Origin: Bacillota bacterium
Lineage (GTDB): Bacteria; Bacillota; Clostridia; Christensenellales; CAG-138
Assembly (NCBI GenBank): GCA_023435025.1
Contig: JAEYSE010000029.1
Coordinates: 1-46,046, forward strand
Length of the DNA: 46,046 nucleotides
Direction of reading: 5' to 3'
A program made the translations under genes and the position numbers. How positions within the stretch are numbered: the stretch's first letter is position 1; each line of letters begins with the position of its first letter. Of this stretch, positions 17,054-25,515 are shown piece after piece. The notes under the pieces were generated by a model. That model saw nothing but the letters and a program-made list of their open reading frames with translations. It did no database searches and had not been told where the DNA came from.

Positions 17054-17818
17054 TTACACGGAATGGCCGCTGCTGTTGCCCCAGTTGGAGCGAAAATGCA
17101 TTTGGCGGTAAGCCCCCGGCGTAACGCCGGTATGTGCCTTGAATACGCTTGCGAAATGGCTCTGGGAATGAAACGCCAGGTAATTGCCGATTTCCTGCAT
17201 AGAAAAATCCGAAAACTTCAGCATGTTTTTTGCCGTCTCCACGCGCTTTTCCCGGATATAATCGGACAGCGGCACGCCCACTTCCCGCTTAAAAAGCGTG
17301 GAAAGGTAGGACCGGTTCAGCCCCACATGGGCTGCGATTGCATTTGCCTCAATCGTCTCGTGCAAATGCAGGTAGATATAGTCAAGCGCCAAAAGAACCG
17401 CCTTTGGATATCTGCTCTGGCGCGTATTCGCCGTGAACAGCGTAAATTCCTCCAACATGACGCGGTGCAGCGCACTGATCTCTTCCACGGTATTGCATAG
17501 ATCCATGCGCTGGATAAAAAGGTCGCTCAAATTATACGCCGTTTCCTGGCTCAGCCCGCCCTCGATTGCGAACCGAGTCGTCATAGTAGTCGCCGCGACA
17601 AACAGATACCGTTTGTCACGCACGGGATCGTCCGAAAGGTGGCCCACCGAGTTGCTGTTGAACATGCGCGCGCCTTCTTCCACCGCCCGCATATCGCCAT
17701 CCCGTACATATTCGTATTGCAACAGTTCCTGATCGTAGGCATGGTGTGAAAACCCATATTCGCGCTGGAGAAAGGCCATGTGTACCAGTTTCTTTTCAAT
17801 ATGCGTATGCTCGCGCAT
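17054..17818 (-). CDS. AraC-family regulator with divergent N-terminal domain
   Basis: A 254-residue regulator. The C-terminal pair of helix-turn-helix motifs is clear (ANAIAAHVGLNRSYLSTLFK and MQEIGNYLAFHSQSHFASVF). The N-terminal 140 residues show no cupin pattern and are mostly helical (QETAYNLSDLFIQRMDLCNT). They match the style of AraC proteins whose sensor half is uncharacterised. It is transcribed toward the other araC gene, 120 bp away, and is divergent from the MFS transporter gene across a 149-bp gap. It may therefore control that transporter. Confidence 0.85.
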   Translation of the reverse strand: MREHTHIEKKLVHMAFLQREYGFSHHAYDQELLQYEYVRDGDMRAVEEGARMFNSNSVGHLSDDPVRDKRYLFVAATTMTTRFAIEGGLSQETAYNLSDLFIQRMDLCNTVEEISALHRVMLEEFTLFTANTRQSRYPKAVLLALDYIYLHLHETIEANAIAAHVGLNRSYLSTLFKREVGVPLSDYIREKRVETAKNMLKFSDFSMQEIGNYLAFHSQSHFASVFKAHTGVTPGAYRQMHFRSNWGNSSGHSV

Positions 17819-17967
17819 GGCCGGGTTCCCTGCTTTCTACATGTATTTGGCCACGTATAATGCGCAACGCGCTTTATACAAATCAAACGCGGATGATATA
17901 CTTTCCTGACAAATGCTGATAAAGTAATACTGGCAACATTATATCCGACGGAGGTCCTTTTAACGGT

Positions 17968-19194
17968 ATGGCAAGTCTTCTTCTGGTGGTCATCTACATT
18001 GCATTCATTGGCCTGGGCCTTCCGGACTCGCTGCTGGGGGCGGCCTGGCCGGTGGCACATATTGATTTGGGCGTTCCGGTCCCTCTTGCGGGGATCGTAT
18101 CCATTGTTTCAGCAGGCGGAACGGTTATCTCCAGCCTGCTTTCCGAGCGCATGATCCGGCGCTTTGGTACCGGCGTTGTCACCGCCGCTTCGGTGCTCAT
18201 GACGTCCCTCGCGCTGATGGGCATGGGGTTCGTGCGGGAGTTCTGGGTAGTGCTTTTGCTGGCAGTACCCCTTGGCATAGGGGCCGGTACGGTAGACGCC
18301 GCGCTCAACAACTTTGTGGCCCTCCATTACAAGGCCACGCATATGAACTGGCTGCACTGCTTCTGGGGCGTAGGCGCTACGGGCGGCCCCATGATCATGT
18401 CGCTCTTTCTTGCCAGGGAGTTCTGGCATGGTGCGTACCGGACAATATCCCTTACGCTGTTTGGCATCGCCTGCCTTATCGCGTGCTCGCTGCCGTTGTG
18501 GAAACGCATAGGGCAAAAAATCGCCGCCGCGTCGGAAGGGGGCCATACGGATATCGTTCCGCGTCGGGTGCTGTTAAAGCGTCCGGGCGCGGCGTTCATG
18601 TGCATCGCGTTCTTTACCTACTGTGCCGCAGAATACGCAACGGGCCTTTGGGCAAGCACATATTTTGTAAACGTCAAAGGCGTTGCGCCGGATATTGCGG
18701 CCTCCTGGGCGTCCATGTTTTTCTTAGGGATAACGGTCGGTCGGTTTCTTTCCGGCTTTGCGGCGATGAAGCTTTCTGATCAAACGCTGGTGCGCATTGG
18801 GGAAGGTATGATACTCTTCGGCATTTTGATGATGCTGTTGCCGCTTCCCAATGCACTGCTCATTGCGGGGCTTTTATTGATCGGCCTCGGGTGTGCGCCG
18901 ATATTCCCTGCTCTGCTGGATGAAACACCGCAGCTGTTTGGCGCGCGCCATTCGCAGGGCATGATGGGGTTGCAGCTTGCAAGCGCGTACGCGGGGGGGA
19001 CGCTGATGGCGCCGATGTTTGGGTGGATATCGCCCGTGATCGGCCTTGCCGCGTGGCCCTGGTACCTTTTGGCCATATTTGCGCTGATGATATTCGCCAC
19101 CGAGCGGACACACTGGGAGGTCGCAAAAGCGGAGACAATGGAGCAATCGGAAGTCGACAGCGCTTTTACATGCCCGGAAGCGGACGAGGCGTAA
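17968..19194 (+). CDS. MFS transporter (sugar-porter-like)
   Basis: A 408-residue integral membrane protein with about twelve helices of the major facilitator superfamily. The A-loop signature between helices 2 and 3 is present as LLSERMIRRFGTGVV. Other conserved stretches include GIGAGTVDAALNNFVALHY and HCFWGVGATGGP, typical of the FucP/GluP-like sugar group. GGAGGTC lies 12 bases before the ATG. The gene is divergent from the second araC gene and ends at a GC hairpin. The neighbourhood suggests a monosaccharide such as xylose, but nothing in the sequence fixes the substrate. Confidence 0.85.
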   Translation: MASLLLVVIYIAFIGLGLPDSLLGAAWPVAHIDLGVPVPLAGIVSIVSAGGTVISSLLSERMIRRFGTGVVTAASVLMTSLALMGMGFVREFWVVLLLAVPLGIGAGTVDAALNNFVALHYKATHMNWLHCFWGVGATGGPMIMSLFLAREFWHGAYRTISLTLFGIACLIACSLPLWKRIGQKIAAASEGGHTDIVPRRVLLKRPGAAFMCIAFFTYCAAEYATGLWASTYFVNVKGVAPDIAASWASMFFLGITVGRFLSGFAAMKLSDQTLVRIGEGMILFGILMMLLPLPNALLIAGLLLIGLGCAPIFPALLDETPQLFGARHSQGMMGLQLASAYAGGTLMAPMFGWISPVIGLAAWPWYLLAIFALMIFATERTHWEVAKAETMEQSEVDSAFTCPEADEA

Positions 19195-19204
19195 TCAGAT
19201 CTCT

Positions 19205-19224
19205 CGCGGCGGCTTTCCGCCGCG
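19205..19224 (+). other. GC hairpin between MFS gene and small ORF
   Basis: CGCGGCGG (19205-19212) pairs with CCGCCGCG (19217-19224) around CTTT. There is no U-tract, so it may act as a processing or weak termination signal rather than a full terminator. The small gene may then be read from the same transcript. Confidence 0.55.
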
Positions 19225-19243
19225 TGGTACCGGAGAGGATAAT

Positions 19244-19468
19244 ATGGAGGAAACCCTGCAGAGGTGCGTCTGCGCGAATATGGATATTGACCTGACAAGT
19301 GCCGGTGATGCCGGGTGGGCCCAGCAGACCTGTCCGTGGAATGAACAGGAAGGAGCTCAAAAGCACAAGTGCGCGGTCAAAAACGTAAGCCTCTGCCGGT
19401 ATTTTCGCGGGATCGAAGCGCCGGATACGGTGCTTTGCGCCTACTCCGCGGGGAAGCATGACGGTTGA
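19244..19468 (+). CDS. Small Cys-rich protein of unknown function
   Basis: A 74-residue protein with six cysteines, in CVC, CPWN, KCAVKNVSLC and VLCAY. There is no signal peptide or membrane helix. It looks real rather than a shadow: a GAGAGGATAAT ribosome binding site precedes the ATG, and a perfect terminator starts 21 bp after the stop. I recall similar short proteins with a C-P-W-N and a C-A-V-K-N-V-x-x-C core in clostridial genomes, but cannot name a family. Paired cysteines suggest a metal site, zinc being the usual choice. It stands between the MFS and beta-mannosidase genes without a clear link to either. Confidence 0.65.
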   Translation: MEETLQRCVCANMDIDLTSAGDAGWAQQTCPWNEQEGAQKHKCAVKNVSLCRYFRGIEAPDTVLCAYSAGKHDG

Positions 19469-19488
19469 ACAGAATTCAAAAGCCTTAC

Positions 19489-19513
19489 GCGGCGGGTTAC
19501 CCCGCCGCTTTTT
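19489..19513 (+). terminator. Terminator of the small Cys-rich gene
   Basis: GCGGCGGG (19489-19496) and CCCGCCGC (19501-19508) pair around TTAC, followed by five T residues. It lies between the small gene and the convergent GH2 gene. Confidence 0.85.
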
Positions 19514-19537
19514 CATGCCGTAAGGGAACAGCGGCGT

Positions 19538-21964
19538 TTATCTGATGTCATATACGCTTCGCACAGAAACATTCGAAGCAGTTCCCCGCAATATACGGAT
19601 GCGCCGTTCGCCTCCATCCATATCGAAGTAATTGTCCGAAAGAAGGACGTCCGCGCCGCATAGAATTTCTACAGAGCGCGCATAAGCTTGCGCCATCACA
19701 ATGATTTCATTCCCGTCTATAGTTGCCTTGAGCTGCGGGTCAACAAAGCGGAAATGCTTGGGCGGGCAGAACAAAACGCTGCCGGAGCTTACCGTATTGC
19801 CGCCCTTCTCCAGCCGGTAGCTGTAGTAGCAGCCAAATTCGTCCTCTTTGGAAAAATCCTGTTCGTTCAGCCATACGGCGGAAACCGGGGGAACAATGAC
19901 TTCAAACGTCCCTTCTTCGATTACGCTGGCGTCGGGTTTGCGAAGCGACCAGACGACCTTTCCAGAAAATGGTTCAAGGGTCTCGTTGCTGACGTTGAGC
20001 CTCGCGCTCTTTTTGAGCGCGAACGGCTCCGCGTTGACGTTGGTGTTCTGAGAGAGCACGCCCTCCTCATGGCAGGAAAGCAGTATGGGTGCAAAAAAGC
20101 GTTTGGCGTAGTAGTGTAACGCCTTCCAGCGCCCGAAATAATCGATGGAGGACCAGCTTGCTACCGGCCAGCAATCGTTTAGTTGCCAGATAACGGCGCC
20201 CATGCAGCGGCCGCGGTGCCTGCGCCAGTGCTCCACGCCATACTGCATGGCCTGCGCCTGCAAAAGCTGGGACGCGTAGACGAGCGTAGACAGATCACGC
20301 GGGTAGAGATACATCTGTGCGAGATAGGCAATGATTTTGCTGTTGGCGGAAGCGTTCCGCTGGTGCTTTTCCATCACATAGGAAAACACGTTGCGGTCCT
20401 CCGGCAATGTAAAAGATTCGATTGTCTCCATGCACGGGAAGGACTGGAACCCAAACTCGGATACATACCGGAACATGTGGTTGCGGTAATCGGTAAACGG
20501 CAGCCCCCCGTGCCAAACCTGCCAGTAATGGACGTCCCCGCGGTCCGGATCGTTGGGAAAATCAAAACTGCCGCCGGAAGAGGGGCTTGCGGGCCAGTAG
20601 AACGTGGCGGGATCCTCACGCTTTAAAATCTGTGGAATGATGTATTCGTACATCTTGATATAATCGGCCTTTTGCCGGGGAGAGGAAACCCACATGCCTT
20701 CGGCGACGAACTGCTCCATTTCGTTGTTGCCGCACCACAGGCCTAAAGAGGCGTGGTGCCGTAGCCTCCGCACGTTGTCCGTAATTTCGGCGCGGATGTT
20801 TTCTTCAAACGCATCAGTCAGGTTGTACACCGCGCAGGCAAACATGAAGTCCTGCCAGACGATAAGGCCCAGCTCGTCACAGATATCGTAAAAAGAGTCG
20901 TCCGGGTAGTAGCCGCCGCCCCATACGCGCACCACATTGAAGTGCGCCGCCGCAGCGTCCTCCAATAGACGGCGCGTGCGCGCGGGATTGACGCGGGGGA
21001 GGATATTGTCCTGCGGAATATAGTCCGCGCCCATGGCGAATATATCCACACCGTTTACGCGGTGGCAGAAGCTTTCGCCCCACGCGTCCTTTTCAACATG
21101 CATGGTCATGGTCCTTAAGCCGATGCGCTTTTCCCAGATATCCAGTGTGACTTCTTCGGATTGAAGCGCGACGTTTACCGTGTAAAGAGGTTGCTTGCCA
21201 AAGCCGTTGGGCCACCAGAGCGCAGGGTTATCAATTGTAAGTTGGCAGTCCCCGCCGGATGCCGTATAGGTTAAGCCATTTGGGGCGGTAACGGTGACCG
21301 CTACGTTGAGCACCGCAGAGGTGAAGCGCGCGATGCCCGTACGGATATGGAGCGTCACCGTGCCGTTTTCATGCGCTTGTGTGACATACACGCCTGAAAT
21401 GCGCGCGTTTTCTATGCCGATAAAGGACATGTTCCGCCAGATTCCCGCGTCTGGTAGCCGCGGGCCCCAGTCCCAGCCGAACATGCAGTGTGCTTTTCGC
21501 AACAGCGGGAAACCCGTCATGGCGTCAGACGTACCATCCGCCCGGCTGCTTTGATATGATTTTCTGATATAATGGGTGGGAGACAAAAAACGGATTTCCA
21601 TGCTGTTTTCGCCCACACGCAGCAGGTTCTTCACATCAAATTCCCACACGCGGTGCATGTTGTCTGCGCTTCCCGCCAAAATGCCGTTGACGCTTATTTG
21701 CGCAAGTGTATCCAACCCTTCGCAGCGGAGCAGCACCTTGTTGCAATTTAGAAGCTCCTCCGTCACCGTGAACGATCGGAAATACAAAAAGTCATGCTCC
21801 ATCAGTGCGAGCGCGGTTTCTTCGTTGCCGCGCCAGTAGGGGTCGGGGAGATATCCCGCCTGTAACAGATCATGATAAACCGAGCCGGGTGCCGTTCCTG
21901 GGAAACTCTGCGTTTGATTGACAATGCGCATGCTCCATGTACCGTTGAGATCTGCTTTGATCAT
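19538..21964 (-). CDS. GH2 beta-mannosidase
   Basis: An 808-residue cytoplasmic enzyme that should release mannose from the non-reducing ends of beta-manno-oligosaccharides with retention. The N-terminal jelly roll (LNGTWSM, GSVYHDLLQAG, PDPYWRGNE) and the Ig-like domain precede the TIM barrel with RVWGGGYYPDD. The acid/base Glu lies in WCGNNEMEQF (about residue 411), and the nucleophile Glu in YVSEFGFQSFP (about 502). This motif set separates beta-mannosidases from other GH2 enzymes. There is no signal peptide. It is transcribed divergently from the Opp-type importer, under a promoter with the same operator element. Manno-oligosaccharides are thus one probable cargo of that importer. Confidence 0.93.
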   Translation of the reverse strand: MIKADLNGTWSMRIVNQTQSFPGTAPGSVYHDLLQAGYLPDPYWRGNEETALALMEHDFLYFRSFTVTEELLNCNKVLLRCEGLDTLAQISVNGILAGSADNMHRVWEFDVKNLLRVGENSMEIRFLSPTHYIRKSYQSSRADGTSDAMTGFPLLRKAHCMFGWDWGPRLPDAGIWRNMSFIGIENARISGVYVTQAHENGTVTLHIRTGIARFTSAVLNVAVTVTAPNGLTYTASGGDCQLTIDNPALWWPNGFGKQPLYTVNVALQSEEVTLDIWEKRIGLRTMTMHVEKDAWGESFCHRVNGVDIFAMGADYIPQDNILPRVNPARTRRLLEDAAAAHFNVVRVWGGGYYPDDSFYDICDELGLIVWQDFMFACAVYNLTDAFEENIRAEITDNVRRLRHHASLGLWCGNNEMEQFVAEGMWVSSPRQKADYIKMYEYIIPQILKREDPATFYWPASPSSGGSFDFPNDPDRGDVHYWQVWHGGLPFTDYRNHMFRYVSEFGFQSFPCMETIESFTLPEDRNVFSYVMEKHQRNASANSKIIAYLAQMYLYPRDLSTLVYASQLLQAQAMQYGVEHWRRHRGRCMGAVIWQLNDCWPVASWSSIDYFGRWKALHYYAKRFFAPILLSCHEEGVLSQNTNVNAEPFALKKSARLNVSNETLEPFSGKVVWSLRKPDASVIEEGTFEVIVPPVSAVWLNEQDFSKEDEFGCYYSYRLEKGGNTVSSGSVLFCPPKHFRFVDPQLKATIDGNEIIVMAQAYARSVEILCGADVLLSDNYFDMDGGERRIRILRGTASNVSVRSVYDIR

Positions 21965-22023
21965 GGCTGTGTCCTTTCCGCTCTGTTGGAAATGATGAAA
22001 GAAGCTGCCTGAGATGGGATGGG

Positions 22024-22042
22024 AAACGATACGTAATCGTTT
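22024..22042. promoter_or_regulatory. Dyad operator of the GH2 gene
   Basis: AAACGAT and ATCGTTT form a perfect 7-bp inverted repeat around ACGTA. It starts at the predicted transcription start of the minus-strand GH2 promoter. One arm recurs at the divergent promoter (22257-22263), within the shared string TACGxAATCGTTTAA. Confidence 0.65.
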
Positions 22043-22048
22043 AAATTT

Positions 22049-22077
22049 ATACTAAACATTGCTATGCGAATTGTCAA
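22049..22077 (-). promoter_or_regulatory. Promoter of the GH2 beta-mannosidase gene
   Basis: On the minus strand, TTGACA (22077-22072), a 17-base spacer and TAGTAT (22054-22049). Transcription would begin near 22042, at the edge of the dyad operator. Confidence 0.65.
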
Positions 22078-22210
22078 CAACGGCAGAATACTGAAGCAGG
22101 CGTGCCGGAAACATCAGCGAAATGCAAATTGCAGATAAGCAAAAAAGCTCCACGGTTGTTGAATTTTAGCCAATGGATGAATTCTTTAGAAATTTGTTCC
22201 AAATTTACGC

Positions 22211-22239
22211 TTGACAGATATTTCAGGCAAAAATATAAT
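22211..22239 (+). promoter_or_regulatory. Consensus promoter of the Opp-type operon
   Basis: TTGACA (22211-22216), exactly 17 bases, then TATAAT (22234-22239): a perfect sigma-A consensus. The start would be near 22246. Such a strong promoter is normally held in check by a repressor, and an operator half-site lies directly downstream. Confidence 0.85.
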
Positions 22240-22249
22240 GGAGTTGCAA

Positions 22250-22268
22250 GTACGAAATCGTTTAAGGT
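22250..22268. promoter_or_regulatory. Operator element at the Opp-type promoter
   Basis: GTACGAAATCGTTTAAGG contains the ATCGTTT arm of the dyad at 22024-22042 with matching flanks, placed at about +5 to +20. The left arm is degenerate. The same regulator, presumably the LacI protein at 32530, may bind both. Confidence 0.5.
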
Positions 22269-22519
22269 TCCGCCCAAGTTGTCCAAAATGGAATTTTCTG
22301 AAGTAATCTTTTCGCTCAACTGTTGACCGACTGAAACAAGAAATCAACGTATCGCCTGGAATTCGACCTGCCCCTTACTGGACATCTGTGTCCTTTGTGT
22401 TTCTATCCACTTATTTTCTCCCAATCAAAAAAGCGTGGCATTCCTGCAAAACATGTTCTAAGAATGAGCTTGGCCGTTGTTTTTCGGCCATAACAATAAA
22501 GCAAAGTAGGAGGATAGTC
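22269..22519 (+). other. Long untranslated leader of the Opp-type operon
   Basis: From the predicted start near 22246 to the chosen ATG at 22520 there are about 270 bases. The frame of the binding protein is open back to 22388, but that part has no signal peptide or ribosome binding site. I see no riboswitch I can name and no strong hairpin. Confidence 0.45.
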
Positions 22520-24421
22520 ATGAAAAAGAAGGCATTTAAACTCTTGGCCCTTGTTCTGGCAGTATCCATGGCGTTCCCGTTGTTTGGCTGCACGCCGACA
22601 GCGCCGGTCGCAGAGCAACCTACCACAGCGCCCGTAGCGGAACCCACCGCAGCACCCGCAACCGAACCCGAACCCGAACCCACCGCAGCACCCGCATCCG
22701 GACTTATCAGCGAACTGCCTCGCAATGAGACGCTGTACTTTGCCGGACTTCAATGGAAAACCGTAAAGAGCTGGAGCCCCTACAATCCTGACCCGAACAA
22801 CTCCATGGTTATCGCGCAGAACGCATCCTCTCGTATCCCGATGTACGAAACACTGTATATGTACAACATGCTTGACGGCAAGCTCTATCCATTGCTTGCG
22901 GATGGCGACTTTACATGGAATGCGGATAGGACCCAGCTGACGGTCAAGATCAAGCCGGTCGCCAAGTGGAACGACGGTACCCCCGTGACCGCGAACGACG
23001 TTGCCTACACATTTGCGACGCATGTGAAGTACGCGTCCAACACCGGCAACGAATACGTGGAGTATATCGATAAGATTGAAGCTGTTGACAATTCCACTGC
23101 AGTACTGTACGCAAAGCTTAACGATAGCGGCAAGGCCGTGAACCCGCTGATGCTAGAGGAATATGTCGCCAAGGTATTAGTCACGCAGAAGGCATACTTT
23201 GAGGGCGTAGAAGCAGAAGTCAAGAACGATCCTGATGCGTTCAAAATCGCGCTCTGCGATGATACCGTCACCTCGGGCCCCTACAAGCTTCTCCACTCCG
23301 ACGATCAGAAGGTTGTCTTAGTGCGGGACGATAATTATTGGGGTCAGGACGCCTCCATGTGGGGCAAGCTGCCGGTACCCAAGTACCTTGCCCACACGAT
23401 CTTCACGGACAACAAGGCTGCAGATGCCGCTTTCGCCGCTGGCGAAGCAGATGTTTCCCAAGGCTTTGTGGCTAACATTCAGGATCTTTGGCTCAAGCAG
23501 GGGCTGCCCATTTCCACCTATATGGATGAAGCTCCGTATGGCGTGTGCGCCTCTATCCCCACGGCGTGGTACAACATGAAGTCCCCCGGGCTTGATAATG
23601 TGGCGGTCCGCAAGGCGATTGCAATGGCGGTCGATTACGACGCGATCATTGCCAACGCCATAGCAAACCAGAGCCCGACTTTCTCCCAGACTCCGCGTTC
23701 CATGATGATCCCGACTGACGGCGAGCAGTCGCTGCTCGATCACGACAAGCTCAAGCCCCTCCAGTGGGCGGGCAACGACATCGATGGAGCTAAGAAGCTG
23801 CTTGACGATGCGGGCATCGTCGATACCAACGGCGACGGCTACCGCGATATCGACGGAAAGAACCTTGAGTACAAGGCATGCTGTCCGTTTGGTTGGTCCG
23901 ACTGGCAGATTGCCATCGAGATCGTAGCTGCGGCCGGTCAGAACATCGGCATCAACATTACGACCGAATTCCCCGAGGCGGACGTATTCCTGCCCACGGT
24001 GTTCACCACCGGCCAGACCGAGTATGACATCTTTATGATGTGGAACGACGGTGCAGGACCCATTCAGCCTTGGGCGCGTATCCGTAAGTTCATCAGCAGC
24101 GAGTTCCTTTCGGCGGCTACCAATGCCACTGGCAACTTTGGCGGCTATGTGAACCCGGAAGCCGACGCCATTATCAAGCAGATCCCGACCGTGACCGACC
24201 CCGCTCAGCTGAAGGAACTCTACACCAAGATCAACGAGATCTACCTTACCGATGTTCCCTCCTTCGGCTTAATGTATCGTCCGGAATTGTTCCATGCGGT
24301 GAATGAGACCGTATGGACCGCCTTCCCCGAGCAGGGCGATGGCAAGAACGTCCCGCCGCTGGTCATGATCAACGGCTACGGCATTGGCGGTCTCTATAAT
24401 CTGGAGCTTGTCAATCCGTAA
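22520..24421 (+). CDS. Opp-type (SBP_bac_5) substrate-binding lipoprotein, probably for oligosaccharides
   Basis: A 633-residue extracellular binding protein of the OppA/DppA fold. The signal peptide ends at LFGC (Cys24), followed by a Pro/Ala/Thr/Glu linker to about residue 65. Family landmarks include the N-terminal NETLYFAGLQW, the W-N-D-G-T-P-V-T-A-N-D-V signature (WNDGTPVTANDVAYTF), and VAVRKAIAMAVDYDAI. The start at 22520 is set by TAGGAGGAT; the longer frame to 22388 is rejected. Family members are named for peptides, but a branch in Thermotoga and other saccharolytic bacteria binds beta-gluco- or manno-oligosaccharides. The flanking GH2, GH3 and GH1 genes favour that role here. Confidence 0.9.
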   Translation: MKKKAFKLLALVLAVSMAFPLFGCTPTAPVAEQPTTAPVAEPTAAPATEPEPEPTAAPASGLISELPRNETLYFAGLQWKTVKSWSPYNPDPNNSMVIAQNASSRIPMYETLYMYNMLDGKLYPLLADGDFTWNADRTQLTVKIKPVAKWNDGTPVTANDVAYTFATHVKYASNTGNEYVEYIDKIEAVDNSTAVLYAKLNDSGKAVNPLMLEEYVAKVLVTQKAYFEGVEAEVKNDPDAFKIALCDDTVTSGPYKLLHSDDQKVVLVRDDNYWGQDASMWGKLPVPKYLAHTIFTDNKAADAAFAAGEADVSQGFVANIQDLWLKQGLPISTYMDEAPYGVCASIPTAWYNMKSPGLDNVAVRKAIAMAVDYDAIIANAIANQSPTFSQTPRSMMIPTDGEQSLLDHDKLKPLQWAGNDIDGAKKLLDDAGIVDTNGDGYRDIDGKNLEYKACCPFGWSDWQIAIEIVAAAGQNIGINITTEFPEADVFLPTVFTTGQTEYDIFMMWNDGAGPIQPWARIRKFISSEFLSAATNATGNFGGYVNPEADAIIKQIPTVTDPAQLKELYTKINEIYLTDVPSFGLMYRPELFHAVNETVWTAFPEQGDGKNVPPLVMINGYGIGGLYNLELVNP

Positions 24422-24435
24422 CTCCCTGATACGTT

Positions 24436-24476
24436 GGGAACAGCCATGTTGAGCTTTTTGAAACATGGCTGTTCCC
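24436..24476 (+). other. Large intercistronic hairpin after the Opp-type binding protein gene
   Basis: GGGAACAGCCATGTT (24436-24450) and AACATGGCTGTTCCC (24462-24476) pair perfectly over 15 bp, with an 11-base loop. The permease ribosome binding site follows within 15 bases. There is only a TTAT after it, so it should protect the upstream message or end part of the transcripts. Confidence 0.75.
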
Positions 24477-24500
24477 TTATTCAAGGCAGGAGGTCTTGTC

Positions 24501-25505
24501 GTGAAAAACTATGCACGCTATTTCAGAAAAAAAGTATTTTGGTTTTTAATCACGCTTATTTGTGCGATTATGCTGAATTTTTTTCTTCCGCGCATGATGC
24601 CCAACGACCCTATCGCGCGGATTGTTTCTCGCATAGCGCAGAATTCGAGCTCGCAGACGACGGTGCAGCAGGCCTATGAGTATTACGCGCGCGCGTTCGG
24701 TATTGATCAGCCAATACATATTCAGTTTTTAAAATATGTAGGAAACATGTTCAAGGGGGAGATGGGGGTATCGTTCAGCCAGTATCCCCGCTCGGTAAAC
24801 GATATCATCGGCTCAGCCATATGGTGGACCATAGGGCTTCAGCTGCCGGCGATTATCGTAGGTTGGTTGATAGGCAATATCCTAGGTGCGTTGGCCGCCT
24901 ATATACGCAAGGGCTTCGATAAGGTACTTTTACCCATCGCCTTGTTTGCAAACAGCATACCGGCATTCGGTATGGCGATCATACTTCTTGTTGTTTTTGC
25001 CTTGAAGCTGAAAATCGCACCTGTTGGGGGGGGATACGGCTTTGAACTGCTCCCCGAATTTTCCATGCGGTTTATAAAATCCATTTTGACACATTACCAG
25101 CTTCCGTTCTGGTCGATTGTTATTATATCCGTCGGTGGCCAGGCCATTGGCATGCGCTCCATGTCTATCTACGAACTCAACGCAGATTATGTAAAGTACA
25201 GCCGCTTCCTCGGCATCAAGGACCGAAAGATCGTCGGCTATGTGTTCCGAAACGCGATGCTGCCCCAGGTCACAGGCCTTGCGCTTTCCCTCGGTACGAT
25301 GGTGGGCGGCGCTTTGATTGCGGAAGTCATATTTAATTACCCGGGACTCGGTTCGACCATACTCAGCGCTATCTCTGGGGCGGATTACCCGCTTGTGTCG
25401 GGGGCGACGCTAATCATCACCATCATGGTCCTGGCAGCCAATTTTGCAGTCGAAGTCCTGTACGGCTTTATTGACCCGCGCGTAAAAGCCGCGCAGATGG
25501 AATAG
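24501..25505 (+). CDS. Opp-type ABC permease, DppB/OppB-like
   Basis: A 334-residue membrane subunit. After an N-terminal helix (VFWFLITLICAIMLNFFLPR) comes the extracellular RMMPNDPI region and the family loop FGIDQPIHIQFLKYVGNM. The permease core follows, with the cytoplasmic motif AVEVLYGFIDPRVK at the end. The start is taken as GTG at 24501 because GGAGG lies nine bases upstream; the ATG at 24465 would fall inside the hairpin. It pairs with the next gene to form the channel. Confidence 0.92.
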   Translation: MKNYARYFRKKVFWFLITLICAIMLNFFLPRMMPNDPIARIVSRIAQNSSSQTTVQQAYEYYARAFGIDQPIHIQFLKYVGNMFKGEMGVSFSQYPRSVNDIIGSAIWWTIGLQLPAIIVGWLIGNILGALAAYIRKGFDKVLLPIALFANSIPAFGMAIILLVVFALKLKIAPVGGGYGFELLPEFSMRFIKSILTHYQLPFWSIVIISVGGQAIGMRSMSIYELNADYVKYSRFLGIKDRKIVGYVFRNAMLPQVTGLALSLGTMVGGALIAEVIFNYPGLGSTILSAISGADYPLVSGATLIITIMVLAANFAVEVLYGFIDPRVKAAQME

Positions 25506-25515
25506 GGGGGTATTT

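Noticed and set aside
22403..23023. 206-residue minus-strand frame opposite the Opp-type binding protein
   Set aside because: Antisense to the signal peptide and linker; Gly/Cys/Arg-rich low complexity.
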